Assembly (NCBI GenBank): GCA_035501575.1 | Contig: DATJVZ010000107.1 | Coordinates: 1-24,376 of the forward strand | Direction of reading: 5' to 3' | Origin: JAFAGX01 sp035501575 | Lineage (GTDB): Bacteria > Acidobacteriota > Terriglobia > Terriglobales > Acidobacteriaceae | DNA length: 24,376 nt | Part shown: piece by piece, positions 8,379 to 14,970 of the stretch | How the letters are laid out: the number at the start of each line of letters is the position of its first letter | Position numbering within the stretch: the first letter of the stretch is position 1 | Position numbers and translations under genes: made by a program | Notes under the pieces: generated by a model | What the model saw: only the letters and a program-made list of their open reading frames with translations | Databases searched by the model: none | What the model was told of the DNA's origin: nothing

Positions 8379-8412
8379 CTACGGGTTCTGAGGATTCTGA
8401 GGGTTCTGAGGG
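8379..8412. repeat. Short 9-base tandem repeat at the 3' end of the DUF2059 gene
   Basis: About three imperfect copies of a TTCTGAGGG/TTCTGAGGA unit, which on the coding (minus) strand encode Asn-Pro-Gln triplets immediately before the stop codon. Copy number could vary by slippage and would change only the tail length. Confidence 0.6.
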
Positions 8413-8954
8413 CTCGGCCGTGGCGGCTTGCCCTGCTGGTCTTCTTTCATTGTGTCGTCGACCTTCTGCATCACCGCATCCACCTGCTTCTCCATGTGTC
8501 GGTAGGAAACCTGCATCGCCTCCTGCGTAATCTGCGGCATCTCAATGATTAGTTTCTTTCCCGTCGGCGATTGGTAGAAATCGATCATGGCATTCACATC
8601 GGTCTGGCTGAGGTACTTCTGGTAGACGGGGATCATGTCGTCCAGCATGGCGTCCAGCGGCATGTCTCTCAAGATAGACTCGGAGATCTTGTTTAGCTTC
8701 GCCAGCTCCGCGGCCGAGACTTGCGGATATCGTTGTTTAATTGTCGCCGCACTCATGGCCTGCATTTGCTGAACCATCGATGCCATCATGCGATGCGTCT
8801 GCTGACGAACATCCATGACGGCAAAGAGCCTTTGAATTTGTTCGCTCGTGGCCGGAGTATCGCCCGCAACGGACGCGGTCACTTGGGCGAAAGCCGTGGG
8901 AATCCACATCCCCAAAACGATTGCAGTTAGACAGCTTGCTCTCATGGTAGTCAT
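8379..8954 (-). CDS. Exported DUF2059-type protein with Asn-Pro-Gln repeat tail
   Basis: About 191 residues. A signal peptide (hydrophobic run ending near AFAQ) is followed by an all-helical domain resembling DUF2059: Met/Gln-rich helices, then a LDDMIPVYQKYLSQTDVNAM region and the motif DFYQSPTGKKLI, which is the most recognisable part. The family is periplasmic and of unknown function. The C-terminus ends in a low-complexity tail of Asn-Pro-Gln triplets (SPQNPQNPQNP), encoded by a short 9-base tandem repeat. The start is uncertain. The ATG at 8954 has AGGAG only 2 nt upstream, while the ATG at 8945 has the same site 11 nt upstream; both give a good signal peptide. A longer frame to 8987 lacks a site. 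It is first in a probable two-gene operon with gpmI, with no obvious functional link. Confidence 0.75.
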   Translation of the reverse strand: MTTMRASCLTAIVLGMWIPTAFAQVTASVAGDTPATSEQIQRLFAVMDVRQQTHRMMASMVQQMQAMSAATIKQRYPQVSAAELAKLNKISESILRDMPLDAMLDDMIPVYQKYLSQTDVNAMIDFYQSPTGKKLIIEMPQITQEAMQVSYRHMEKQVDAVMQKVDDTMKEDQQGKPPRPSPQNPQNPQNP

Positions 8955-9191
8955 CTCTCCTGACAGCCTATCAAAAAACGTCGACAAACACGCGAGAGCA
9001 GGCCGGCGAGCAAATTCTGCCAGCGCGGTCTGGTCAACGGCGGATGCTGGGGGAAGATCCCGAGCTTTCGGGAGGGGGCTCTGCGCTCTTTCAGCTCAAG
9101 CCAAGGCCCCTAGCAAGGGTATTTGGAATGGTTCCCGGCGAATTTTCCGATCTTGCTCCTGCGCCTGTGCGTATTTTACATTCGGGGTGCC

Positions 9192-9704
9192 ATGCAGAAC
9201 CGCACCGATACCCTCGAGGTTGGGTCCCGGGCACCCGGGTTCGCGCTTTCCGCAGTCAACCGCGAAGGAATTTTCTCGCTTCCCTCGCTGGTTACTCGGG
9301 GAAGAGTCATTCTGGAGTTTCTGCGCGGGACCTGGTGACCGAACTGCCGCAAGCGCATGGCTCAGTTCGAGCCGTTCCAGAATGCAATCGAACAGGCTGG
9401 CTCGGGGTTAGTTTACATCGCAGCCGAAAAACGCACCGGCATGTTCAAACCGGCAAAGTTTCTGGCCAAGCATCCGGTTTCGTTTCCCTTCTTGCTGGAT
9501 GAAGATCGCGCTGTAACCAAGGCCTACGGAGTCTATCACCGCTTGGGACATGACGCGATTCATATCGCGCGTCCGGCGACGCTCATCATTGACGATGGCG
9601 GCATCGTGCGATTCATCTACCGCGGTGCGAACCAAACCGATCGAATCCCCGTCGCGGCGGTTCTCGAGGTGCTCAAGAAGTTGTCCGTCGGCGCCCCAGG
9701 CTGA
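9192..9704 (+). CDS. Peroxiredoxin/thioredoxin-like selenoprotein (UxxC), in-frame TGA read as selenocysteine
   Basis: Seen: one frame encodes a thioredoxin-fold AhpC/TSA-type protein on both sides of a single TGA at 9336-9338. Upstream are LEVGSRAPGFALSAVNREG and VILEFLRGTW; directly after the TGA come PNCRKRMAQFEPFQ, FPFLLDEDRAVTKAYGV, PATLIIDDGGIVRFIYRG and a final helix. The TGA falls exactly where the family has the first Cys of W-C-P-x-C, giving W-U-P-N-C with Sec at codon 49 of 170. Known: selenoproteins commonly replace the attacking Cys of a CxxC pair, and bacterial Sec insertion needs a hairpin just after the UGA, which is present here. Inference: a cytosolic thiol/peroxide oxidoreductase using selenol chemistry. 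The ATG at 9192 begins at the domain edge with only a weak GGGG site; ATG 9123 is an alternative. The internal ATG at 9357 has no ribosome site. The other reading is a pseudogene with one nonsense change. Confidence 0.83.
9336..9375 (+). promoter_or_regulatory. UGA selenocysteine codon with putative bacterial SECIS hairpin
   Basis: Starting 18 nt after the UGA, AUGGCUC (9357-9363) pairs with GAGCCGU (9369-9375), one pair being a U-G wobble, to close a 5-base apical loop AGUUC (9364-9368). The loop begins 25 nt after the UGA, and a G is the second loop base. Known bacterial SECIS elements have a short apical stem-loop within the coding region shortly after the UGA, with a G in the first loop positions for SelB binding. 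A second, mutually exclusive perfect 7-bp pairing exists: CGAACTG (9340-9346) with CAGTTCG (9363-9369). Confidence 0.65.
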
Positions 9705-9937
9705 TCGAGACGGACGTTGTTCATCCCACTTGCAGTTCTCGGCCACCTCAGCTTCGCGTGCATTGGCTACAGCTTGCTATGAACCAGCTTGGTGCGTCCA
9801 TCTCTCCTGCCGATTGATCTGTGTCATGATGCCTGTGGCTCAGTAAAAATCGGATGGCCGTGACACTCTTCATCGGTCACTCGGCTTGAGAATTCGGTTG
9901 CATGATTTTCATTTGCGCAGAATGGAGAGGAGGGCGT

Positions 9938-10567
9938 GTGAAGCAGCTTCTGGTACTCATTTCGGCAATCCTGCTGTCCGGGGCGGCGCTCGGGCAAGAC
10001 AACATTTCGTTGCCAGCGGGCACAATGCTAAGCGTCAAACTTGATAAGACTCTCGCCACGCTGACGAGCAGGGACGGGGATCCATTTTCGGCGCGGGTTA
10101 CCCAGGCGGTGATGCTTGGCGGAAAGTCGGTCGTTCCCGTCGGCGCCACCATCGAGGGCCGCGTTACCCGAATCAGCCAACCACGCAGGATCGAGGGTAA
10201 ACCAACCATTGGAATCCTTCCCGAAACGCTGATTATGCCGAATGGCGAGCGTTTCACGCTGAATGCCAGGCTGTTCGACACCAATCTTCACAATGGCACC
10301 GGCGTAAACGACGAAGGTCAGTTTAAAGGAAAGGGATACGATAACAAGGATCTGATTGAAGTTGGTGCCGGCACAGGCGGCGGTATGCTGATTGGCGGGT
10401 TAGCGGGCGGCGGTAAAGGTCTCCTGATCGGAGGCGCAATCGGGGCGTCGGCAACCGTGGCCCATTGGATGAGCAAGAAGAAGTACGCGTCCTTGCCGGC
10501 GGGAACGGAATTAACGATGGAGTTAAGCCGCCCCCTGGAGATGAAGCAGGCCTCGGCTGGACAGTAG
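9938..10567 (+). CDS. Exported glycine-zipper protein of unknown function
   Basis: A 209-residue protein. A signal peptide (about residues 1-20, ending ALGQ) leads into a beta-rich region with LPAGTMLSVKLDKTL and repeated valine/glycine strands. A glycine-rich zipper follows (about 148-176: GAGTGGGMLIGG, GLLIGGAIGASA), typical of segments that insert into or line membranes. The C-terminus repeats an LPAGTELTMELSRPL strand much like the N-terminal LPAGTMLSVKLDKTL, so the protein seems to hold two copies of one small beta module on either side of the zipper. I chose the GTG at 9938 because AGGAGG lies 4 nt upstream and the signal peptide starts there; an in-frame ATG at 9902 would add 12 unlikely residues. 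Probably envelope-associated. I do not recognise a named family. Confidence 0.72.
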   Translation: MKQLLVLISAILLSGAALGQDNISLPAGTMLSVKLDKTLATLTSRDGDPFSARVTQAVMLGGKSVVPVGATIEGRVTRISQPRRIEGKPTIGILPETLIMPNGERFTLNARLFDTNLHNGTGVNDEGQFKGKGYDNKDLIEVGAGTGGGMLIGGLAGGGKGLLIGGAIGASATVAHWMSKKKYASLPAGTELTMELSRPLEMKQASAGQ

Positions 10568-10619
10568 GCTGGGCGCGGTGTAGCAGTCTTTAGGTGCGGA
10601 GTCCGGTCCGGGATGAAAC

Positions 10620-10647
10620 TTGGCGGCTAAAAGGCTAGGGCCGCCAA
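10620..10647. terminator. Inverted repeat at convergent gene ends, possible shared terminator
   Basis: TTGGCGGC (10620-10627) pairs perfectly with GCCGCCAA (10640-10647) around a 12-base loop. It covers the last codons of the GH57 gene and lies 53 nt after the stop of the plus-strand gene. There is no clear T-run on either side, so termination is a guess. Confidence 0.3.
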
Positions 10648-12888
10648 ACCCGGCTCGCTCAGCAGTTGCAGCTCGATCCAACCTTCGAGCGGCAGCGCAT
10701 CAACCGGCAGGCGGTTTTGCCAGAGGCTGAAGCGCACGCGCAACTTGGTAGCAATCGGCAGTGAGGGGTTCCCTACCGCGGTTTCGGCGGACGCCACCGG
10801 CGTTGCCAAAAGCCATGACAAGGGAACCTTCCACTCGAAGTTACGAGCCAAGGCAATCCTGACTTCGGTGTTCGCTTGCGCGGAGGTCGCGAGCAGCATT
10901 TCCTCATCCGGCGAACTCACCTGCCACGAGTTCATTTTTCCCGCTTCAATTCGCGCTTCCACTCGCAGGGCACGACGCGGACGTCCCGCGTTCGCCGCCC
11001 AGGATTCCAGATTCACCACCAACTCGAAGTCCATCTCTGGCAGCTTGTCAATGAAGTCCAAGCGGCCGTAGACGTTATTTTCATCGATCCCGGCATAGAC
11101 TGAATCCATCAGGAAGCGCTTGCCATGCATGGCGCCCGAGCGGTGATTCGCCCGGTAACCCGCCGCCCCCATCCATTCAAAATACCTCACCAAATCCCCG
11201 GTGATGCGGGGGTGGATGTAAGCCGTTTGCGGACTGAACTCCGGCACGGACCGGCTGGCAGTGATGGGTTGAGCCAGAGAGTCGGGAGCAGTTGCCCCCA
11301 GGGCTTGGTAGACGTTGGATAAGTGCTTGCGGTAGAGTTCGTCGAATTCGCGATCATTGGCGGAATGATGCTCGGGACCGTACCACCAGTTCCAGTCGCT
11401 GCCTTCGGCTATGAGCAGTTCCTCAAATGCCAGCTGACGTTGAGCTTCGCTCGCGTGCGTCGCCGCCTGGGAGTAGAAATTGCGCGCGTGATACAGATAG
11501 TCCCATGCCTTGTTATCTTCGACCGCACCGATCCATACGTTAAAGTTGCCGTTGATCCAAGAACCCGGCACTAAGGCCGTGAGCGGGGCGAAATCCTGGT
11601 GGCGTTGAATGGCTTCGGAAACCGTAACCGCCTCGACCCCGGCCTCCCGTGCGAGCGCGTCGTAAAAGCGGCGCAGGAACTCGCGCCCCGAGCGGGGATA
11701 ATATTCCCACGCGTTTTCGCCATCGAGGATGATCGACACGACAGCGTCTTTGCCTTTATCCAGAACGGGTTGGCTGGCTTGCCTAATATTCCGCATGAGG
11801 TGGGCTGCAGCTTCGTGTTCATTCATCCCCGAGTAAACAAAGCCGATCAGGTCGGAGATCGTGTGGTCGCGAAAGATCAAATGCATGCGGGTCCGGCCAC
11901 CTTCGAAGCGATAGATGGTATAGAGTTGTTCCGCCTGTTGATCGGACAGACGTCCCGATCCGTCTCGGGCAAAGTTCACTCCGAGCGACCGGCCTAACAC
12001 GCCTTCGTCGGTCGCCATCCAGTTCACACCCAGCTCGTGCGCGATCGTCAAAACCTCGTCCGAAACGCTCCCCTCCGACGGCCAGACTCCCACGGGACGA
12101 AGGCCAAAAACCTGCTGGTGAAAATCTAGGGCGCGGCGAAGTTGCTCGCGAGCATCTTCGGGGTGGCGAAACCGATTTTGCGGCAAGGATAACCCGGGAC
12201 AAGACACAGCCCCTTGGCTGGTGTCAGAAACTAGCGGCAGGATCGGGTGGTAGAAGGGCGAAGTGGAGATTTCGATTCTTCCTTGCTTTGCCGCCACCGC
12301 GTGCGCGGGAAGAACCTCGCCGAGCAACTGTCGTTGGCGGGCGATTACGAACTTCTGATCGTCGAGACTGTATCCCCGCCCCTTCCGGACCAACCCAGCG
12401 ATCTCTGGATCCTCGAGGAAGAACTCGTCGAACCAGGCAAGCTGCGACAGCACCTGTAGATCAGTAAGATCTTGCGCATGAAAATAGCGGTCGGCCCGCT
12501 CCGAAGAGTGCCCGACACTGCCGAATCGGTCCCAAAGGTCGCGATAGCGCGGATAACGTCCAATCATATGCACGGGATTCGCTTGAAATAGGTATTGCAG
12601 CGCAAACTGGCGTTCCTCCGCCGTGAGATCGCCGGCCGGCTTCGCGGCGACTCGGAGCAAGGGATCTTCGGCGGTTCCCGCTACGTAATCCTGAATTTGG
12701 CGAATCAGCGAGGGAACCAAGTTGAACGTCTGATGAACGGAGGGGAACTCATCGAGGAGCTTGACCATCCCGAAATAGTCTTTGAGGGCGTGAAGCCGTA
12801 CCCAAGGTAAGCGATATTCGCCGGTAACCAAGTCTTTGTAGAAGGGCTGATGCTGATGCCACAAGATGATGACGCGCAGAACCGGCAT
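10627..12888 (-). CDS. Glycoside hydrolase family 57 (alpha-amylase/glucanotransferase-like)
   Basis: A 753-residue GH57 enzyme acting on alpha-glucans. All five GH57 blocks are visible: HQHQP (11-15), RIEISTSPFYHPILP (204-218), GVWPSEGSV (267-275) with the presumed nucleophile Glu272, MATDEG (291-296) with the presumed acid/base Asp294, and DGENAWEYYP (389-398). The catalytic barrel and following helices fill about the first 540 residues. The last 200 look beta-rich and may be an accessory domain. No signal peptide is seen, so it is cytosolic. Within GH57 I cannot tell amylase from 4-alpha-glucanotransferase or branching activity; glgB lies about 2 kb away on the other strand, suggesting a role in storage glucan turnover (inference). 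The ATG at 12888 gives the expected strand just before HQHQP. Confidence 0.9.
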   Translation of the reverse strand: MPVLRVIILWHQHQPFYKDLVTGEYRLPWVRLHALKDYFGMVKLLDEFPSVHQTFNLVPSLIRQIQDYVAGTAEDPLLRVAAKPAGDLTAEERQFALQYLFQANPVHMIGRYPRYRDLWDRFGSVGHSSERADRYFHAQDLTDLQVLSQLAWFDEFFLEDPEIAGLVRKGRGYSLDDQKFVIARQRQLLGEVLPAHAVAAKQGRIEISTSPFYHPILPLVSDTSQGAVSCPGLSLPQNRFRHPEDAREQLRRALDFHQQVFGLRPVGVWPSEGSVSDEVLTIAHELGVNWMATDEGVLGRSLGVNFARDGSGRLSDQQAEQLYTIYRFEGGRTRMHLIFRDHTISDLIGFVYSGMNEHEAAAHLMRNIRQASQPVLDKGKDAVVSIILDGENAWEYYPRSGREFLRRFYDALAREAGVEAVTVSEAIQRHQDFAPLTALVPGSWINGNFNVWIGAVEDNKAWDYLYHARNFYSQAATHASEAQRQLAFEELLIAEGSDWNWWYGPEHHSANDREFDELYRKHLSNVYQALGATAPDSLAQPITASRSVPEFSPQTAYIHPRITGDLVRYFEWMGAAGYRANHRSGAMHGKRFLMDSVYAGIDENNVYGRLDFIDKLPEMDFELVVNLESWAANAGRPRRALRVEARIEAGKMNSWQVSSPDEEMLLATSAQANTEVRIALARNFEWKVPLSWLLATPVASAETAVGNPSLPIATKLRVRFSLWQNRLPVDALPLEGWIELQLLSEPGLAALAF

Positions 12889-12955
12889 GAAAAAGTTAGT
12901 CTAGCACGTGGGCCGACCCGGCCTGAACGCTTGGCGAGCGGGCTATTCGCCGAAG

Positions 12956-13912
12956 CTATTGATTGTCAATGACTTCCGACCCCAGGATCTTGGTATCAGC
13001 CCGGAATTTCTTGTAATCCGTATAGGTGATGTCCGCGGTCAGGTTGTAGTTCTTGAGCAGCGCGATTTTAGCGTCCAGCTTCAGCCATACGTGCTTGGGA
13101 AGCCAGACCTCATCATTGACCCGGGTTTGTTCCACGACGATGTGCGTGCCGGGGTGCACGCGGGCTAGAAAAAGTCCAAAGGAGAGAGTGTCGAGCGCCT
13201 CGATATCGACTTTCATCCACTGACCGTCGGTTTTGTCGATCCAGATGCGACCTCGAACCTTGGAGAGATATTTGGCTTCTTTACTATGGGGATGGAAATC
13301 CGGGCGGGGATCGGCGTCGATCACGTACGTCTCGCGTCCGTCGACGCTTTCCAACCCGGCAACATGGAAGGTGTAGGCGTCGCTTACCTCCCTTACAAAC
13401 TCGCGTTCCTCCTCACGCTCTTTTGCCTCCCGTTCCAGCCGTTTCTTTCGCTCCTCCTCCGTTTCGTTCTTGCGCTTTTCCATGATCTTTTGAATTCTTT
13501 GCTCTTCCTTGGAGGCCTCTTTCTCCGAGAGCGGCTGATCGTTTCGTCGGACCAGACGCTCGACGGGTTCACCGTACAGCATCATCACCTCGCGGGTCGT
13601 TGACTCCGTGGAACTTACCTGCCCCGTTCCGTCCAACCTGCGCTCTTCGGCACGCTCGGTGTAGGTGTAGTTGCGCTGTTTCTGGTCGTTGACGATGTCG
13701 TTCTCGGCCGCTTTCTGAATGAGCAGACGGACTTCTTCGTTAGAAAGATCGCCCGACAGAGCAGAAGAAAGAGCAGAATTCGACGCGGTGGCCACAGCGG
13801 GGGTTGCGGGTGGAAGGGGAACAGATTGGGCTGGGGGTTGATCCGACTGGGCCAGGGCCAGGCAAGGCACCAGCATCAGGACCAACAGGCACCCTACGTG
13901 TGTTCTCCTCAT
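12956..13912 (-). CDS. Exported protein with charged coiled coil and LolA-like C-terminal region
   Basis: A 318-residue protein. The signal peptide (about 1-22, ending ALAQ) is followed by a Pro/Ala/Ser-rich linker (23-55), a helical segment with a conserved-looking NYTYTERAEERRLD (81-94), and a highly charged Glu/Lys/Arg helix (about 129-175). A beta-rich domain follows, with VDGRETYVIDADPRPDF (190-206), GRIWIDKTDGQWMKVD (221-236) and repeated long strands to the end. That last part resembles outer-membrane lipoprotein-sorting (LolA/LolB-like) folds. A periplasmic lipid- or lipoprotein-handling role is only inferred. The start is uncertain: the ATG at 13912 begins the signal peptide but has a weak ribosome site, and the frame is open to 14074. 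It lies 67 bases upstream of the GH57 gene on the same strand, so cotranscription is possible. Confidence 0.7.
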   Translation of the reverse strand: MRRTHVGCLLVLMLVPCLALAQSDQPPAQSVPLPPATPAVATASNSALSSALSGDLSNEEVRLLIQKAAENDIVNDQKQRNYTYTERAEERRLDGTGQVSSTESTTREVMMLYGEPVERLVRRNDQPLSEKEASKEEQRIQKIMEKRKNETEEERKKRLEREAKEREEEREFVREVSDAYTFHVAGLESVDGRETYVIDADPRPDFHPHSKEAKYLSKVRGRIWIDKTDGQWMKVDIEALDTLSFGLFLARVHPGTHIVVEQTRVNDEVWLPKHVWLKLDAKIALLKNYNLTADITYTDYKKFRADTKILGSEVIDNQ

Positions 13913-14131
13913 GACCCGATGTACGCGCTCGGCACTCGACACGTTCCAGGATAAATTACCCGCACTGGCGTATTTCACGGCTTGCTCCATTCGAAGGTCC
14001 TCGGCCGCTAGTGCGGACGCCGCCTGGCGAATTGTAAAGATATAAACCCCAGCAGGCCGATCCTTGCCTCTCAAAGCTGTGAGGCGTTCCTCATGGAATG
14101 ACCACGCACCTGCGACCAGTCATATGGCGGG

Positions 14132-14557
14132 TTAGGTAAGGTGCTGCCGGCGTTCCCCCCACTGCTTACTGGAGAACACTTGGGGTGCTACCTCGATCAA
14201 GCGAGGCAGCATTTGAAACACGGAGACTGCGCTCCAGCGTGCGCCCCTACGTGTCCGGTAGCCCTTCTCGTTTAATTCATCGGCAACTTTCGAGAAGGGG
14301 TTGTCCATGATGAGGAGATCCATCATCAACACCAGAGCTTGCTTTTCTACCGGCTCTTCCTCAAGGTCTAGACACTCGGGTGCCACACGCAGCCCGTAGG
14401 GAGTGTCCTCCCTGGTTTCTGGTTCCGGGGCCTGCCCAGCCACCTGACGCTTCCATTCCAGGGCAACCAACTGCCAACCCGCAGCGGCTGTTTGCTTCAT
14501 TTTTTCAGGATCGAACGGGCCGGATAGCAATTCCCGCATGTACTCCACTCGTGCCAT
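14132..14557 (-). CDS. Unknown protein with recombinase-tail-like helical domain
   Basis: A 141-residue protein. The N-terminal half has a small alpha/beta look (PFDPEKMKQTAAAGWQLVALEWKR), reminiscent of short DUF4177-like folds. The C-terminal half (about 88-128) contains NPFSKVADELNEKGYRTRRG followed by ARWSAVSVFQMLPRLIE, which resembles the helix-turn pattern of the 'Recombinase' domain of large serine recombinases, where a similar 'LN..G..T..G..W....V..mL' pattern occurs. No catalytic serine-recombinase domain is present, so it is not an active integrase; the module may bind DNA. The ATG at 14557 has AAGGAGG five bases upstream. It is encoded alone, divergent from glgB, and downstream of it are the LolA-like and GH57 genes on the same strand. 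Confidence 0.65.
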   Translation of the reverse strand: MARVEYMRELLSGPFDPEKMKQTAAAGWQLVALEWKRQVAGQAPEPETREDTPYGLRVAPECLDLEEEPVEKQALVLMMDLLIMDNPFSKVADELNEKGYRTRRGARWSAVSVFQMLPRLIEVAPQVFSSKQWGERRQHLT

Positions 14558-14970
14558 GCCCCCCTCCTTAGGCTTTCCCTCCTAAGACCATCAACCACAC
14601 CTTCCCTGGCCTGAAGGTATTGGCTGCGGTGGTGAAAGCAAACGACCGGCCAAAGATAATCTCATTCGACGTAAGATTAGAAGAGCCAAGTGACTGAAAT
14701 ATAAGCGGATCTTACGCTTTCCCTGAGTTTATGGAGGCCACCGGTGCCCATTTATGGGATTGGCGGATGCGGAAGCGAACACGTTCCCGTGTACACTTTA
14801 GGCACTCCCGCCGACGTAGATTGCTCGATAGGGTCAGCGGACTTTGCGATCATTGGAAAGGCAGAGACCTGTACCCGGGGCGATTGCCGAAAGCATCCAA
14901 AGCAAGCTAGGGACAAATAGACCTGGCTTCTGAGCGGCGAGCCGAGTGGGCCCTTGTCGCAATCGGAACC
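14558..14970. other. Divergent intergenic region before glgB
   Basis: About 410 bases between two divergent genes, with no convincing open frame. It must hold promoters for both. Small inverted repeats are visible (CCCAT/ATGGG near 14749 and ACACG/CGTGT near 14780), but no confident -35/-10 pair or operator. Confidence 0.4.
14567..14586 (-). promoter_or_regulatory. Leader inverted repeat next to ribosome site
   Basis: In the leader of the 14132-14557 gene, CTTAGG (14567-14572) pairs with CCTAAG (14581-14586) across 8 bases. On the transcript both arms adjoin AGGAGGG-like sequences, the second being the ribosome site. A hairpin here could partly mask the start. This is weak evidence based only on the pairing. 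Confidence 0.2.

Noticed and set aside
9336..9338. TGA as a true nonsense mutation splitting a pseudogene
   Set aside because: Kept as an alternative only. The stop hits exactly the redox Cys position, the frame is otherwise intact, the downstream ATG lacks a ribosome site and a SECIS-like hairpin follows.
13913..14074. 54-residue N-terminal extension of the LolA-like protein
   Set aside because: It would place the signal peptide internally; the extension has no protein-like pattern.
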